Numbered from the stretch's first letter, positions 1-12,236 are shown. The stretch: DNA of 64,000 nucleotides from Pararhizobium arenae (GCF_001931685.1 NZ_MOOY01000001.1:124001-188000), one strand, 5' to 3'. Notes: generated from the sequence alone by a model not told the origin. Program-made: numbers and translations.

Positions 1-530
1 ATGTGCTGACATGGGCGGATAGGCGGAATCGAAAGGAGAATCGGTTCATCCAAACAATTGCGCGGCAACGCCGATGGAATCGCTGGACTGGACGAATGCC
101 TGACGATTCTTTAACGTGTAGTGCGACGTACAGGATTGCGAGGATCGGGGAGAGGCGCCAGAGCGCTTCCGATAGCGCCAAAAGCCTTGTTTTGCAGGCA
201 TGGCAGCCCTGCCAAGGCGAGAATGTTTCTTAACTCCCCTTGACGCGAAGACCTTTAAACAGTACACCGCGCCCCATCAGAGCCTATGTGAGGCTGGCTG
301 TTTCGGAACGCCGCGTTCTGGAGTTCGCCTCAAACAAGACTCAAACGCACGCTGAAGACCGCAATTTAGCACGCATGACGCCGGAATACGGCGTCCTCTG
401 TCTCTTGAAAGAGCCATCTGCCGACCAGCGGATTGGCTCTTGTTTTGCGCATTTGTAGCGTGTGAAACCGCCGGAGACGGCATTGATCCGCCCGTAAGGG
501 TAATGAGACAAGAATTTAAGGGATGGTTGT
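1..530 (+). other. Intergenic region and leader upstream of rpsL
   Basis: No convincing protein gene is seen; short open frames here lack ribosome binding sites and recognisable sequence. In rhizobia this interval usually separates rpoC from rpsL, but rpoC itself is outside the window. The region carries a possible promoter (240-268) and a perfect 7-bp hairpin at 377-395 (arms GACGCCG/CGGCGTC, loop GAATA) with no U tract. It is therefore read as the promoter and long 5' leader of the str operon. Confidence 0.6.
240..268 (+). promoter_or_regulatory. Possible sigma-70 promoter of the str operon
   Basis: TTGACG at 240-245 is followed after 17 bases by TACACC at 263-268. The -35 is near consensus and the -10 is weak. 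If used, the leader before rpsL would be about 255 nt. The assignment rests on sequence match and position only. Confidence 0.3.
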
Positions 531-902
531 ATGCCTACCGTAAACCAGCTGATCCGTAAGCCGCGTCAGGCACAGGTAAAGCGCAATAAGGTTCCTGCGC
601 TGCAGGAAAACCCGCAGAAGCGTGGTGTTTGCACCCGCGTTTATACCACGACCCCGAAGAAGCCGAACTCGGCTCTGCGTAAGGTTGCCAAGATCCGTCT
701 GACCAATGGCTTCGAAGTCATCGGCTACATCCCGGGTGAAGGTCACAACCTGCAGGAACACTCCGTCGTCATGATCCGTGGCGGTCGTGTCAAGGACTTG
801 CCGGGCGTTCGTTACCACATCATCCGTGGTGTTCTCGATACCCAGGGTGTCAAGAACCGCAAGCAGCGCCGCTCCAAGTATGGTGCGAAGCGTCCGAAGT
901 AA
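531..902 (+). CDS. rpsL: 30S ribosomal protein S12
   Basis: This is small-subunit protein S12, 123 aa, the usual bacterial length. It sits at the decoding centre and takes part in tRNA selection and accuracy. The signature block PNSALRKV lies at residues 45-52. Lysines at positions equivalent to E. coli K42 and K87 (K43 and K88 here) are present, which is the streptomycin-sensitive form. The aspartate after K88 is the usual beta-methylthiolation site. The ATG follows AAGGGATGG. It is first in the str operon, 77 nt ahead of rpsG. Confidence 0.98.
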
Positions 903-967
903 TTCGGAACCAACAATTTCGGTGCTGCGCGAGGTTCTCCGCGTGTTAAGGCGCCATTCAAGTTTGA

Positions 968-1450
<483 letters not shown>

Positions 1451-1480
1451 TCGACGAACAATTTCGAAAGGGAGTCCTTC

Positions 1481-3580
1481 ATGGCTCGCGAATATAAAAT
1501 CGAAGACTACCGCAACTTCGGTATCATGGCGCACATCGACGCTGGCAAGACCACGACGACCGAGCGCATCCTGTACTACACCGGCAAGTCGCATAAGATT
1601 GGCGAAGTCCACGACGGCGCCGCTACCATGGACTGGATGGAGCAGGAGCAGGAACGCGGCATCACCATCACGTCCGCTGCCACGACCACCTTCTGGAAGG
1701 GTCGCGACGGCAAGATGCGCCGCTTCAACATCATCGACACCCCCGGCCACGTGGACTTCACCATCGAAGTCGAGCGTTCGCTGCGCGTTCTCGACGGTGC
1801 TGTGGCCCTTCTCGATGCCAACGCCGGTGTAGAGCCGCAGACGGAAACCGTCTGGCGTCAGGCTGAGAAGTACAACGTTCCTCGCATGATCTTCTGCAAC
1901 AAGATGGACAAGACCGGTGCGGACTTCTACCGCTCGGTTGAGATGATCAAGACGCGTCTCGGTGCAACGGCTGTCGTCATGCAACTGCCGATCGGTGCTG
2001 AATCCGAGTTCAAGGGCGTTGTCGACCTGATCGAGATGAATGCTCTCGTCTGGCGTGACGAGTCGCTCGGCGCCCAGTGGGACGTCGTCGAAATCCCGGA
2101 CGACCTGAAGGACAAGGCTGAAGAATATCGCGAAAAGCTGATCGAGACCGTTGTCGAGATCGACGAAGCTGCGATGGAAGCATACCTGAACGGCGACATG
2201 CCGGACAACGATCAGATTCGTGCGCTCGTTCGCCGCGGCACCATCGACGTCAAGTTCCATCCGATGTTCTGCGGCACCGCCTTCAAGAACAAGGGTGTTC
2301 AGCCGCTGCTCGACGCGGTCGTCGATTATCTGCCGTCGCCGCTCGACATTCCGGCGATCAAGGGCATCGATGCCAAGACCGAAGCCGAAATCGAGCGTCA
2401 TGCTGACGACGCCGAGCCGCTTTCGATGCTGGCGTTCAAGATCATGAACGACCCCTTCGTCGGTTCGCTCACCTTCGCACGCATCTACTCCGGCAAGCTC
2501 GAGAAGGGCTCGTCCGTCATGAACACGGTCAAGGACAAGCGCGAGCGTGTCGGCCGTATGCTTCAGATGCACTCGAACTCGCGTGAAGACATCGAAGAAG
2601 CCTTCGCAGGCGACATCGTTGCTCTCGCAGGTCTGAAGGAAACCACGACAGGTGACACGCTCTGCGATCCCCTGAAGCCGGTTATCCTCGAGCGCATGGA
2701 ATTCCCCGAGCCTGTCATCCAGATCGCGATCGAGCCGAAGTCCAAGGGCGACCAGGAAAAGATGGGCCTCGCGCTCAATCGCCTTGCTGCCGAAGACCCG
2801 TCGTTCCGCGTCAAGACCGACCAGGAATCCGGCCAGACGATCATCGCCGGCATGGGCGAACTTCACCTCGACATTCTCGTCGACCGCATGCGTCGCGAGT
2901 TCAAGGTGGAAGCCAACGTCGGTGCTCCGCAGGTTGCCTACCGCGAAACCATCACGAAGCTTTGCGAAGAAGATTACACGCACAAGAAGCAGTCCGGTGG
3001 TACCGGCCAGTTCGCGCGCGTCAAGATCGTCTTCGAACCGAACCCGGAAGGCGAAGACTTCAAGTTCGAATCCAAGATCGTCGGCGGTGCTGTTCCCAAG
3101 GAATACATCCCGGGCGTTCAGAAGGGTATCGAAAGCGTTCTGTCTTCGGGTCCGCTCGCTGGCTTCCCGATGCTCGGCGTAAAGGCCACCCTCATTGACG
3201 GTGCCTTCCACGACGTTGACTCGTCGGTTCTCGCCTTCGAAATCGCATCGCGTGCCTGCTTCCGTGAAGCTGCCCGCAAGGCCGGCGCACAGCTGCTCGA
3301 GCCGATGATGAAGGTCGAAGTCGTAACGCCGGAAGATTACGTCGGTGACGTGATCGGTGACCTGAACTCCCGCCGTGGCCAGATCCAGGGCCAGGAATCG
3401 CGCGGCGTCGCCGTCGTGATTTCGGCCAACGTGCCGCTCGCGAACATGTTCAAGTACGTGGACAACCTGCGCTCCATGAGCCAGGGCCGCGCCCAGTACT
3501 CGATGGTCTTCGATCACTATGCGCCGGTTCCGTCGAACGTGTCGCAGGAAATCCAGGCAAAGTACTCCGGTCAGAAGTGA
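1481..3580 (+). CDS. fusA: Elongation factor G
   Basis: EF-G, 699 aa, is the translocation GTPase that moves tRNA and mRNA after peptide transfer and, with RRF, recycles ribosomes. GTPase motifs are intact: G1 AHIDAGKT at residues 17-24, the switch I block RGITIT near 59-64, G3 DTPGH at 86-90 and G4 NKMD at 140-143. Domains II to V follow with normal length. The start has a good ribosome binding site (AAAGGGAG). It lies between rpsG and tuf in the usual str operon order. Confidence 0.98.
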   Translation: MAREYKIEDYRNFGIMAHIDAGKTTTTERILYYTGKSHKIGEVHDGAATMDWMEQEQERGITITSAATTTFWKGRDGKMRRFNIIDTPGHVDFTIEVERSLRVLDGAVALLDANAGVEPQTETVWRQAEKYNVPRMIFCNKMDKTGADFYRSVEMIKTRLGATAVVMQLPIGAESEFKGVVDLIEMNALVWRDESLGAQWDVVEIPDDLKDKAEEYREKLIETVVEIDEAAMEAYLNGDMPDNDQIRALVRRGTIDVKFHPMFCGTAFKNKGVQPLLDAVVDYLPSPLDIPAIKGIDAKTEAEIERHADDAEPLSMLAFKIMNDPFVGSLTFARIYSGKLEKGSSVMNTVKDKRERVGRMLQMHSNSREDIEEAFAGDIVALAGLKETTTGDTLCDPLKPVILERMEFPEPVIQIAIEPKSKGDQEKMGLALNRLAAEDPSFRVKTDQESGQTIIAGMGELHLDILVDRMRREFKVEANVGAPQVAYRETITKLCEEDYTHKKQSGGTGQFARVKIVFEPNPEGEDFKFESKIVGGAVPKEYIPGVQKGIESVLSSGPLAGFPMLGVKATLIDGAFHDVDSSVLAFEIASRACFREAARKAGAQLLEPMMKVEVVTPEDYVGDVIGDLNSRRGQIQGQESRGVAVVISANVPLANMFKYVDNLRSMSQGRAQYSMVFDHYAPVPSNVSQEIQAKYSGQK

Positions 3581-3646
3581 CCGGGGCACTAGCCCACCAT
3601 AAACAAGAAAATACGCCCTTCGGGGCAGGAAAACGGAGAGCCGGAA

Positions 3647-4822
<1,176 letters not shown>

Positions 4823-5158
4823 TCGACAGGGCGACATCATCGTCGCCTCCTTCATCGGGTAAGCTCGATGGTTGGAAACGGCGCACTTTAGGTGCCGTTT
4901 CCTGATCAATTTATTGGTCGAAGCATGCGATTTTGCTCGTATGCCTCTCGAATTGGCGGAAGCGCGAAAAAACGCGCTTCCGTAGGCGTTCGGGCATTGT
5001 ATCGGACGCCGATTCCGTATATGTCGCGGGTCGATTTGCAGATTCGAATGAACAGAGGGTGATTTGCCCTTTGTGCTCTTTGAAGCGTCAGCACCCGGAA
5101 ACGAATGACGAACCGCCTCGCAAGAGGCATTCGCTTAACAAGAACAAGGACAAGTCGA
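4823..5158 (+). other. tuf-rpsJ spacer: leader of the S10 operon
   Basis: This 336-bp gap has no credible gene. It holds, in order: an imperfect copy of the tuf 3' end (about 4834-4862); a hairpin at 4874-4902 with 9 paired bases that may end tuf transcription; a perfect 9-bp hairpin at 4958-4981 with an A-rich loop; a weak promoter candidate near 4997-5025; and a hairpin at 5103-5132 whose inner stem GCCTC/GAGGC closes a GCAA tetraloop just before rpsJ. Together these suggest a regulated leader for the S10 operon. Confidence 0.5.
4997..5025 (+). promoter_or_regulatory. Possible promoter of the S10 operon
   Basis: TTGTAT at 4997-5002 is followed by GTATATG around 5017-5023, giving either TATATG with a 15-base spacer or TATGTC with 17. 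Spacing is not ideal. Its position after the tuf hairpin and about 135 nt before rpsJ is suitable. Confidence 0.25.
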
Positions 5159-5467
5159 ATGAACGGCCAGAATATCCGCATCCGCCTCAAGGCGTTTGAT
5201 CACCGGATCCTCGATGCCTCCACGCGGGAAATCGTTTCGACGGCCAAGCGCACGGGTGCTTCGGTCCGTGGTCCGGTGCCGCTTCCCACGCGGATCGAGA
5301 AGTTCACTGTGAACCGCTCGCCCCACGTAGACAAGAAGAGCCGCGAACAGTTCGAGATGCGTACGCACAAGCGTCTGCTCGACATCGTTGATCCGACCCC
5401 GCAGACCGTTGACGCGCTGATGAAGCTCGACCTCGCTGCCGGCGTTGACGTCGAAATCAAGCTTTAA
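5159..5467 (+). CDS. rpsJ: 30S ribosomal protein S10
   Basis: S10, 102 aa, is part of the 30S head and is also NusE, a partner of NusB in transcription antitermination. The start is placed at ATG 5159 because the N-terminus [16 protein letters not shown] matches the family exactly; an in-frame ATG 54 nt upstream would add an unrelated tail. It opens the S10 operon after a 336-bp structured leader and is 138 nt ahead of rplC. Confidence 0.97.
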
Positions 5468-5605
5468 AAACAAGGAAGGTACGTGGGCCCAGGCCCAACG
5501 GCTTCCGAAAACGGGCGACCCTAAGATCGGATGATCCGGGGGAAACCTTAAACCAGAGATGCGGAGGGGCTCGCCCCGAAGCTAACTCTTAAGAGGAATG
5601 AACCA

Positions 5606-6286
5606 ATGCGTTCAGGTGTGATTGCACAGAAAGTTGGGATGACCCGCGTCTATAACGACGCTGGTGAGCATATCCCGGTAACAGTTCTGCGTATGGAAAA
5701 CTGCCAGGTGGTGGCCCATCGCACGGAAGACAAGAATGGCTATACGGCCGTTCAGCTCGGTGCTGGCCAGTCCAAGGTCAAGAACACGAATAAGGCGCAG
5801 CGCGGCCAGTTCGCTGCTGCAAGCGTAGAACCGAAGGCGAAGATCGTCGAGTTCCGCGTTTCGGCCGACAACCTCATCGACGTTGGCGCTGAGCTGACGG
5901 CAAACCACTTCATCGCCGGCCAGCTGGTCGACGTGACCGGTACCTCGGTCGGTAAGGGTTTTGCGGGTGCGATGAAGCGTCACAACTTCGGCGGTCTGCG
6001 TGCTACGCACGGCGTTTCCGTCTCTCACCGTTCGCATGGTTCGACAGGTAACAACCAGGATCCGGGTAAGGTCTGGAAGGGCAAGCGCATGGCTGGTCAC
6101 ATGGGCCAGACGCGCATCACCACCCAGAACCTGGAAGTGGTCTCCACCGATGAAGACCGCGGCCTGATCCTCGTCAAGGGCGCCGTACCCGGCTCCAAGG
6201 GCGCATGGATCGTCGTTCGCGACGCCATCAAGTCCGGCACCCCGGCTGACGCTCCGCGTCCCGCCGCTGTGCGCGCAGCCAAGTAA
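5606..6286 (+). CDS. rplC: 50S ribosomal protein L3
   Basis: L3, 226 aa, binds 23S rRNA early in assembly and reaches toward the peptidyl transferase centre with a long loop. The conserved GNNQDPGKV segment, which includes the glutamine methylated by PrmB in other bacteria, is at about residues 149-157. It has a short alanine/proline-rich C-terminal tail, common in alphaproteobacteria. It follows rpsJ after 138 nt of spacer containing GC-rich inverted repeats, and lies 12 nt before rplD. Confidence 0.97.
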   Translation: MRSGVIAQKVGMTRVYNDAGEHIPVTVLRMENCQVVAHRTEDKNGYTAVQLGAGQSKVKNTNKAQRGQFAAASVEPKAKIVEFRVSADNLIDVGAELTANHFIAGQLVDVTGTSVGKGFAGAMKRHNFGGLRATHGVSVSHRSHGSTGNNQDPGKVWKGKRMAGHMGQTRITTQNLEVVSTDEDRGLILVKGAVPGSKGAWIVVRDAIKSGTPADAPRPAAVRAAK

Positions 6287-6298
6287 GGAGGCCCGACT

Positions 6299-6919
6299 AT
6301 GGATCTCAAAGTAACCACCCTCGAGGGAAAAGAAGCCGGTCAGGTTTCCTTGTCCGACGCGATTTTCGGCCTTGAGCCCCGCGAAGACATCATCGCTCGC
6401 GTTGTTCGCTGGCAGCTCGCCAAGAAGCAGCAGGGCACCCACAAGTCGAAGGGCCGCGCGGAAATTGCCCGCACCGGCGCCAAGATGTTCAAGCAGAAGG
6501 GTACGGGTCGCGCTCGTCACCATTCGGCTCGTGCACCGCAGTTCCGCGGCGGTGGTAAGGCTCATGGCCCGGTTGTTCGCAGCCACGCCCATGACCTGCC
6601 GAAGAAGGTTCGCGCTCTGGGCCTGCGCCATGCGCTTTCCGCCAAGCTTCGCGCTGAAGACGTGATCATCGTCGACAACCTGGTTGCTGCTGAAGCAAAG
6701 ACCAAGGTGCTGACCGGTCAGTTCGCTTCGCTGGGCCTCACCAACGCGCTGATCATCGGTGGCGCCGAGCTTGATAACAACTTCAAGCTCGCTGCACAGA
6801 ACATCCCGAACGTGGACGTTCTGCCGGTTCAGGGCATCAATGTTTATGACATTCTGCGTCGCGGCAAGCTCGTGCTGTCGAAGGCTGCAGTTGAAGCTCT
6901 AGAGGAGCGTTTCAAGTGA
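6299..6919 (+). CDS. rplD: 50S ribosomal protein L4
   Basis: L4, 206 aa, binds domain I of 23S rRNA and lines the peptide exit tunnel with its extended loop. The tunnel-loop block ([12 protein letters not shown], about residues 64-75) is present. In E. coli L4 is the autogenous repressor of the S10 operon; this is family knowledge, not visible here. Its stop codon overlaps the GTG start of rplW by 4 nt, indicating translational coupling. Confidence 0.97.
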   Translation: MDLKVTTLEGKEAGQVSLSDAIFGLEPREDIIARVVRWQLAKKQQGTHKSKGRAEIARTGAKMFKQKGTGRARHHSARAPQFRGGGKAHGPVVRSHAHDLPKKVRALGLRHALSAKLRAEDVIIVDNLVAAEAKTKVLTGQFASLGLTNALIIGGAELDNNFKLAAQNIPNVDVLPVQGINVYDILRRGKLVLSKAAVEALEERFK

Positions 6920-7209
6920 CCGATCTTCGCCACTATGATGTGATCGTCTCTCCGTCGATCACCGAAAAGTCGACCATGGTGTCTGACAACAACCAGATCG
7001 TATTCAACGTCGCCAAGGGCGCTTCCAAGCCGGAAATCAAGGCTGCCGTAGAAGCTCTGTTCGGCGTCAAGGTTACGGCTGTGAACACGCTCGTCCGCAA
7101 GGGCAAGCTCAAGCGCTTCCGTGGCTTCGCTGGCCGGCAGTCGGACGTCAAGAAGGCAATCGTCACGCTCGCTGACGGTCAGTCCATCGACGTCTCCACC
7201 GGACTCTAA
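6916..7209 (+). CDS. rplW: 50S ribosomal protein L23
   Basis: L23, 97 aa, lies at the tunnel exit and is the docking site for trigger factor and SRP. The start is GTG at 6916, in a GTGA overlap with the rplD stop, and gives the expected N-terminus [13 protein letters not shown]. No ATG would give a full-length protein. The gene is 54 nt ahead of rplB. Confidence 0.96.
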   Translation: MTDLRHYDVIVSPSITEKSTMVSDNNQIVFNVAKGASKPEIKAAVEALFGVKVTAVNTLVRKGKLKRFRGFAGRQSDVKKAIVTLADGQSIDVSTGL

Positions 7210-7263
7210 AGGTTAAACCCGCGGTTCCGAACCTCCGGGCAGAACCCATAAGGGAACAAGAAA

Positions 7264-8100
7264 ATGGCATTGAAAAGTTTCAATCCGACGACCCCGAGCC
7301 AGCGTCAGCTGGTCATCGTCGACCGGTCTGGCCTCTGGAAGGGCAAGCCGGTCAAGGCGCTGACCGAAGGCCTGTCCTCCAAGGGCGGTCGCAACAACAC
7401 CGGTCGCATCACCGTTCGCTTCCAGGGCGGCGGTCACAAGCGTTCCTACCGTCTCGTCGACTTCAAGCGTCGCAAGTTCGACATCGAAGGCACGGTAGAG
7501 CGTCTGGAATACGACCCGAACCGTACGGCGTTCATCGCGCTGATCAACTATGCAGACGGCACGCAGGCCTACATCCTCGCTCCGCAGCGCCTCGCTGCCG
7601 GCGATAAGGTCATCGCTTCCGAGAAGCAGGTTGACGTCAAGCCCGGCAACACCATGCCGCTGCAGTTCATCCCGGTCGGCTCGATCGTGCACAACGTGGA
7701 AATGAAGCCGGGCAAGGGCGGTCAGATCGCTCGCTCCGCCGGCACCTACGTTCAGCTCGTCGGTCGTGACCAGGGCATGGCGATCCTTCGCCTGAACTCC
7801 GGTGAACAGCGCCTCGTGCATGCTTCGTGCCTGGCAACCGTCGGCGCCGTGTCGAACCCCGACCATGGCAACATCAACGACGGCAAGGCCGGTCGCTCCG
7901 TATGGCGCGGCAAGCGTCCGCACGTTCGCGGCGTCGTCATGAACCCGGTCGACCACCCGCACGGCGGTGGTGAAGGCCGCACCTCCGGTGGCCGTCACCC
8001 GGTTACCCCGTGGGGCAAGCCGACCAAGGGCAAGCGCACGCGTTCGAACAAGTCGACCGACAAGTTCATCATGCGTTCGCGCCACCAGCGCAAGAAGTAA
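7264..8100 (+). CDS. rplB: 50S ribosomal protein L2
   Basis: L2, 278 aa, is a primary 23S rRNA binder needed for subunit association and peptidyl transferase activity. The conserved HPHGGGEG motif near residue 230, which carries the functionally important histidine, is intact, and the basic C-terminal tail is complete. The ATG follows AAGGGAACAAG. It is 15 nt ahead of rpsS. Confidence 0.98.
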   Translation: MALKSFNPTTPSQRQLVIVDRSGLWKGKPVKALTEGLSSKGGRNNTGRITVRFQGGGHKRSYRLVDFKRRKFDIEGTVERLEYDPNRTAFIALINYADGTQAYILAPQRLAAGDKVIASEKQVDVKPGNTMPLQFIPVGSIVHNVEMKPGKGGQIARSAGTYVQLVGRDQGMAILRLNSGEQRLVHASCLATVGAVSNPDHGNINDGKAGRSVWRGKRPHVRGVVMNPVDHPHGGGEGRTSGGRHPVTPWGKPTKGKRTRSNKSTDKFIMRSRHQRKK

Positions 8101-8115
8101 GAGAGGAAGTCTCCA

Positions 8116-8394
8116 ATGGCTCGTTCAGTATGGAAAGGTCCGTTTGTTGACGGCTATCTTCTCAAGAAGGCTGAGAAGGTTCGTGAAGGCGGTCGTAACG
8201 AAGTGATCAAGATGTGGAGCCGTCGCTCCACCATCCTGCCGCAGTTCGTCGGTCTGACCTTCGGCGTCTACAACGGTAGCAAGCATGTACCGGTCTCCGT
8301 GTCGGAAGACATGGTCGGTCACAAATTCGGTGAATTCTCTCCGACCCGGACCTATTACGGTCACGGTGCGGACAAGAAGGCAAAGAGGAAGTAA
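8116..8394 (+). CDS. rpsS: 30S ribosomal protein S19
   Basis: S19, 92 aa, is a 30S head protein that pairs with S13 and contacts tRNA. The sequence begins [14 protein letters not shown] and carries the conserved middle block [15 protein letters not shown]. It is full length. Only 2 nt separate its stop from the rplV start. Confidence 0.97.
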   Translation: MARSVWKGPFVDGYLLKKAEKVREGGRNEVIKMWSRRSTILPQFVGLTFGVYNGSKHVPVSVSEDMVGHKFGEFSPTRTYYGHGADKKAKRK

Positions 8395-8396
8395 TC

Positions 8397-8786
8397 ATGG
8401 GCAAGGCAAAAGCCGAACGCCGGCTGAAGGATAATGAGGCGCAAGCAGTTGCGCGCACGATCCGCGTCAGCCCCCAGAAGCTCAACCTGGTTGCCGCGAT
8501 GATCCGCGGCAAGAAGGTCGACCGGGCTCTGGCCGAACTTGAATTCTCGCGCAAGCGCATCTCCGACACGGTCAAGAAGACCCTCGAGTCGGCGATTGCA
8601 AACGCGGAAAACAACCACGACCTCGACGTTGACTCGCTCATCGTTGCGGAAGCCTTTGTTGGCAAGTCCATCACCATGAAGCGTTTCCACGCTCGTGGCC
8701 GTGGCCGTGCATCGCGTATCGAAAAGCCGTTCGCACACCTGACGATCGTCGTTCGCGAAGTGGAAGCCAAAGGGGAGGCCGCATAA
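8397..8786 (+). CDS. rplV: 50S ribosomal protein L22
   Basis: L22, 129 aa, spans the 50S subunit and sends a beta-hairpin into the exit tunnel near the constriction with L4. The hairpin block ([14 protein letters not shown], about 100-113) is present. The stop overlaps the rpsC start by 1 nt (TAATG), a coupling arrangement. Confidence 0.97.
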   Translation: MGKAKAERRLKDNEAQAVARTIRVSPQKLNLVAAMIRGKKVDRALAELEFSRKRISDTVKKTLESAIANAENNHDLDVDSLIVAEAFVGKSITMKRFHARGRGRASRIEKPFAHLTIVVREVEAKGEAA

Positions 8787-9499
8787 TGGGTCAGAAGATT
8801 AATCCGATCGGTTTTCGCCTCGGCATCAACCGTACGTGGGACAGCCGTTGGTTCGCCGACAACGCCGAATACGGCCAGCTGCTTCACGAAGACCTGAAGA
8901 TCCGTGCCTACCTGCTTGAAGAACTCAAGCAGGCCGGCATTGCCAAGGTCGTCATCGAGCGTCCGCACAAGAAGTGCCGCGTCACGATCCACTCGGCTCG
9001 TCCGGGTCTGATCATCGGCAAGAAGGGTGCTGACATCGAAAAGCTTCGCAAGAAGATTTCTTCGATGACCAACTCGGAAACGCACCTCAACATCGTTGAA
9101 GTTCGTAAGCCGGAAGTCGACGCAACGCTCGTTGCCCAGTCGATTGCCCAGCAGCTCGAGCGCCGCGTGGCTTTCCGCCGCGCAATGAAGCGTTCGGTTC
9201 AGTCGGCGATGCGTCTTGGCGCCGAAGGCATCAAGATCACCTGCGCAGGCCGTCTCGGCGGTGCAGAAATCGCCCGTACGGAATGGTACCGCGAAGGTCG
9301 CGTTCCGTTGCACACGCTGCGCGCCGACATCGATTACGGTGTTGCTGAAGCAGAAACCGCTTTCGGTATCTGCGGTATTAAGGTCTGGATCTTCAAGGGC
9401 GAAATCCTTGAGCACGATCCGATGGCATCCGAACGTCGCGCAAGCGAAAGCGATGCACAGGGCCCGAGCAGCAATAACCGCCGTCGTGAAAACGCCTAA
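8786..9499 (+). CDS. rpsC: 30S ribosomal protein S3
   Basis: S3, 237 aa, forms part of the mRNA entry tunnel and helicase centre on the 30S subunit. An N-terminal KH domain carries the IIGKKGADI loop at about residues 75-83, and the C-terminal S3 domain follows. The final 25 or so residues are a charged, low-complexity tail typical of rhizobial S3. The start overlaps the rplV stop by one base. Confidence 0.97.
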   Translation: MGQKINPIGFRLGINRTWDSRWFADNAEYGQLLHEDLKIRAYLLEELKQAGIAKVVIERPHKKCRVTIHSARPGLIIGKKGADIEKLRKKISSMTNSETHLNIVEVRKPEVDATLVAQSIAQQLERRVAFRRAMKRSVQSAMRLGAEGIKITCAGRLGGAEIARTEWYREGRVPLHTLRADIDYGVAEAETAFGICGIKVWIFKGEILEHDPMASERRASESDAQGPSSNNRRRENA

Positions 9500-9537
9500 C
9501 AGTCGTTCCTGGCAGCCGATATTGGAGAAGTAAAAAA

Positions 9538-9951
9538 ATGTTGCAGCCAAAGCGTACTAAGTACCGGAAGCAGTTCAAGGGACGCATCAAGGGCGTCGCC
9601 AAGGGCGGTTCCGACCTGGCGTTCGGCGAATTCGGCCTGAAGGCTCAGGAACCGAACCGCGTCAACGCTCGTGAGATCGAAGCGGCCCGCCGCGCGATCA
9701 CCCGCTACATGAAGCGCGCCGGTCGCGTATGGATCCGCGTCTTCCCGGACGTTCCGGTCACCGCAAAGCCGACCGAAGTCCGCATGGGTAAGGGTAAGGG
9801 CGGCGTCGAATACTGGGCATGCAAGGTCAAGCCCGGCCGCATGATGTTTGAGATCGATGGCGTCAGCGAAGAAATCGCACGCGAGGCTCTGCGCCTCGGC
9901 TCCGCCAAGCTCTCGGTTAAGACGCGCTTCGTTCAGCGCATCGCAGAGTAA
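9538..9951 (+). CDS. rplP: 50S ribosomal protein L16
   Basis: L16, 137 aa, binds 23S rRNA near the A site and positions the acceptor arm of tRNA. It begins [16 protein letters not shown] and carries the conserved [10 protein letters not shown] segment near residues 82-91. It is 38 nt after rpsC and 11 nt before rpmC. Confidence 0.97.
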   Translation: MLQPKRTKYRKQFKGRIKGVAKGGSDLAFGEFGLKAQEPNRVNAREIEAARRAITRYMKRAGRVWIRVFPDVPVTAKPTEVRMGKGKGGVEYWACKVKPGRMMFEIDGVSEEIAREALRLGSAKLSVKTRFVQRIAE

Positions 9952-9962
9952 GGATGAAAGCC

Positions 9963-10163
9963 ATGAAAGCTGCAGATGTTCGCGCTCTGAGCGCCGATCA
10001 ACTCAACGAAGAGCTTGCCAAGCTGAAGAAGGAGCAGTTCAACCTGCGCTTCCAGAAGGCAACTGGCCAGCTCGAAAAGTCTTCGCGAATCAACGAAGTC
10101 CGCAAGGACATCGCCCGCGTAAAAACCATTGCCCGCCAGAAGGCGGCGGAAGCCAAGGCCTAA
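9963..10163 (+). CDS. rpmC: 50S ribosomal protein L29
   Basis: L29, 66 aa, is a small two-helix protein at the tunnel exit beside L23. Two in-frame ATGs exist, at 9954 and 9963. The second is chosen because AAGG at about 9951-9954 is at a good distance from it and the protein then begins [10 protein letters not shown], as in the family. The core [16 protein letters not shown] is typical. Confidence 0.95.
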   Translation: MKAADVRALSADQLNEELAKLKKEQFNLRFQKATGQLEKSSRINEVRKDIARVKTIARQKAAEAKA

Positions 10164-10176
10164 GGACCAAAAAACT

Positions 10177-10413
10177 ATGCCGAAACGCATTCTGCAGGGC
10201 ACTGTCGTCAGCGACAAGAATGACAAGACCGTTGTGGTCCGTGTCGAGCGTCGCTTCGCGCACCCGATCTTCCAGAAGACCGTCCGCCGGTCCAAGAAGT
10301 ACAAGGCGCATGACGAAAACAACCAGTACAAGGTCGGCGACGTCGTTTCCATCGAGGAATGCGCGCCGATCTCCAAGGACAAGACCTGGACCGTTGTGTC
10401 CGCTCAGTCCTAA
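10177..10413 (+). CDS. rpsQ: 30S ribosomal protein S17
   Basis: S17, 78 aa, is an early-binding 30S protein with an OB fold. The start at 10177 gives [18 protein letters not shown], the family N-terminus; upstream in-frame ATGs lie inside rpmC and are rejected. It is the last gene of the S10 operon and is followed by a 243-nt spacer with two hairpins. Confidence 0.97.
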   Translation: MPKRILQGTVVSDKNDKTVVVRVERRFAHPIFQKTVRRSKKYKAHDENNQYKVGDVVSIEECAPISKDKTWTVVSAQS

Positions 10414-10426
10414 TTGTTAAGACTTC

Positions 10427-10453
10427 TTGCGCGGGGGCTTGCTTCCCGCGCAA
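10427..10453 (+). other. Hairpin after rpsQ
   Basis: A perfect 9-bp stem (TTGCGCGGG with CCCGCGCAA) closes a 9-nt loop. No U tract follows on either strand, so it is more likely an RNA-stabilising or regulatory hairpin than a terminator. It stands 14 nt after the rpsQ stop. Confidence 0.45.
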
Positions 10454-10474
10454 AAATCTGTATGAAGCAGCGTC

Positions 10475-10507
10475 AGAACGCTCGTCCTTCGGGCGTTCTT
10501 TTGCTTT
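10475..10507 (+). terminator. Terminator-like hairpin at the S10/spc boundary
   Basis: Arms AGAACGCTC and GGGCGTTCT pair over 9 bp (one G-U) and are followed by TTTTGCTTT. It lies in the 243-nt gap between rpsQ and rplN, the position where the S10 operon ends and the spc operon begins in E. coli. It probably ends or attenuates S10 operon transcripts. Confidence 0.6.
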
Positions 10508-10656
10508 GAGCGCACGGAAGGTCCTTTAACCAAGGAAACCACCCTGGCAACGATCGATCCCGCGCACGAACAAAATTTCCATAAGCTGGAACAGGGGGCT
10601 TCTCCGTCGATGGAGCGTGCCCAACCGGTCCGGTAACAACAAGAAGGCGACCTGAT

Positions 10657-11025
10657 ATGATTCAGATGCAAACAAACCTCGACGTGGCGGATAATTCCGG
10701 CGCACGTCGTGTCATGTGCATCAAGGTGCTGGGCGGTTCCAAGCGCAAGTACGCTTCGGTCGGCGACATTATCGTCGTTTCGATCAAGGAAGCTATTCCG
10801 CGCGGCCGCGTCAAGAAGGGTGATGTTATGAAGGCGGTTGTTGTACGCACCGCCAAGGACATTCGTCGTCCGGACGGCAGCGTCATCCGCTTCGATAACA
10901 ACGCAGCTGTTCTTATCGATAACAAGAAAGAGCCGATCGGCACCCGTATCTTCGGACCGGTTCCGCGCGAACTGCGCGCCAAGAACCACATGAAGATCAT
11001 CTCGCTGGCTCCAGAAGTACTCTAA
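10657..11025 (+). CDS. rplN: 50S ribosomal protein L14
   Basis: L14, 122 aa, sits at the subunit interface and forms an intersubunit bridge with 16S rRNA. The sequence starts [17 protein letters not shown] and contains the conserved [13 protein letters not shown] segment near the C-terminus. It is the first gene of the spc operon, after a 243-nt spacer, and is 13 nt ahead of rplX. Confidence 0.98.
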   Translation: MIQMQTNLDVADNSGARRVMCIKVLGGSKRKYASVGDIIVVSIKEAIPRGRVKKGDVMKAVVVRTAKDIRRPDGSVIRFDNNAAVLIDNKKEPIGTRIFGPVPRELRAKNHMKIISLAPEVL

Positions 11026-11038
11026 GGGAGCGACAGAG

Positions 11039-11350
11039 ATGCAAAAGATTCGCAAGGGCGACAAGGTCGTCGTTTTGACCGGCAAGGACAAGGGCCGCAC
11101 CGGTGAAGTGCTGCAGGTTCTCCCCAAGGAAGACCGTGCGGTTGTTCGTGGTGTGAACCTGGTGAAGCGTCACCAGCGCCAGACCCAGAGCCAGGAAGCC
11201 GGTATCATCAGCAAGGAAGCTTCCGTACACCTGTCCAACCTCGCGGTTGCTGACAAGGACGGCAAGCCGACCCGCGTTGGCTTCAAGGTTCTTGAAGACG
11301 GCAAAAAGGTCCGCGTGGCCAAGCGTTCGGGAGAAGTGATCGATGGCTGA
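11039..11350 (+). CDS. rplX: 50S ribosomal protein L24
   Basis: L24, 103 aa, is one of the two assembly initiators of the 50S subunit. The N-terminal KOW motif ([19 protein letters not shown]) is at residues 4-22. Its end overlaps rplE by 8 nt, implying coupled translation. Confidence 0.97.
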   Translation: MQKIRKGDKVVVLTGKDKGRTGEVLQVLPKEDRAVVRGVNLVKRHQRQTQSQEAGIISKEASVHLSNLAVADKDGKPTRVGFKVLEDGKKVRVAKRSGEVIDG

Positions 11351-11900
11351 TAAGAATTACGAGCCCCGGCTCAAGAAGGAATACACGGACCGCATCCGTT
11401 CGGCCATGCAGGAGAAGTTCTCCTACGCCAACGTCATGCAGATCCCGCGTCTTGACAAGATCGTCATCAACATGGGCGTTGGTGAGTCGACTGCCGACTC
11501 CAAGAAGCCCACGGTTGCTGCTGCCGACCTCGCTGCTATCGCAGGTCAGAAGCCGGTCATCACCAAGGCTCGCAACTCCATCGCCGGCTTCAAGCTGCGC
11601 GAAGGCATGCCGATCGGCGCGAAGGTTACCCTGCGCGGCGCACGCATGTATGAGTTCCTCGATCGTCTCGTGAACATCGCTCTTCCGCGCGTTCGCGACT
11701 TCCGTGGCCTCAACCCGAAGTCCTTTGACGGCCGTGGCAACTTCGCCATGGGCATCAAGGAACACATTGTGTTCCCGGAGATCAACTACGACAAGGTTGA
11801 TCAGATGTGGGGCATGGACATCATCGTTTGCACGACGGCTACCAACGACGACGAAGCACGCGCTCTGCTCACAGAGTTCAACTTCCCGTTCCGCCAGTAA
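11343..11900 (+). CDS. rplE: 50S ribosomal protein L5
   Basis: L5, 185 aa, binds 5S rRNA and forms part of the central protuberance, bridging to the 30S head. The conserved segments [19 protein letters not shown] and the C-terminal [12 protein letters not shown]-like ending ([14 protein letters not shown]) are present. It overlaps rplX by 8 nt at its start and is 30 nt before rpsN. Confidence 0.97.
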   Translation: MADKNYEPRLKKEYTDRIRSAMQEKFSYANVMQIPRLDKIVINMGVGESTADSKKPTVAAADLAAIAGQKPVITKARNSIAGFKLREGMPIGAKVTLRGARMYEFLDRLVNIALPRVRDFRGLNPKSFDGRGNFAMGIKEHIVFPEINYDKVDQMWGMDIIVCTTATNDDEARALLTEFNFPFRQ

Positions 11901-11930
11901 GCCGTAACGACAAGCAGAAGGATAAGTTTT

Positions 11931-12236
11931 ATGGCGAAAACGAGCGCAGTTGAAAAGAACAAGCGCCGCCGCAAGTTGGTCGCAGGCCAGGCACCCAAGC
12001 GGGCTGCCCTGAAGGCGATCATCATGAACCAGTCTCTTCCGATCGAAGAGCGGTTCAAGGCAACTCTGAAGCTGGCCTCCCTCCCGCGCGATGGTTCGAA
12101 GACCCGCGTACGCAACCGTTGCGAAGTCACCGGTCGTCCGCGCGCTTACTATCGTAAACTCAAGATGTCGCGTATCGCGCTTCGTGAACTTGGCAACTTC
12201 GGCCGCGTGCCGGGCGTTGTGAAGTCGAGCTGGTAA
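11931..12236 (+). CDS. rpsN: 30S ribosomal protein S14
   Basis: S14, 101 aa, is a late-assembling 30S head protein. It is the long form without the paired CXXC zinc motifs of the 61-residue type; the C-terminal part contains [16 protein letters not shown] with a single cysteine. The end (GVVKSSW) is the usual one. It lies 12 nt before rpsH. Confidence 0.97.
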   Translation: MAKTSAVEKNKRRRKLVAGQAPKRAALKAIIMNQSLPIEERFKATLKLASLPRDGSKTRVRNRCEVTGRPRAYYRKLKMSRIALRELGNFGRVPGVVKSSW

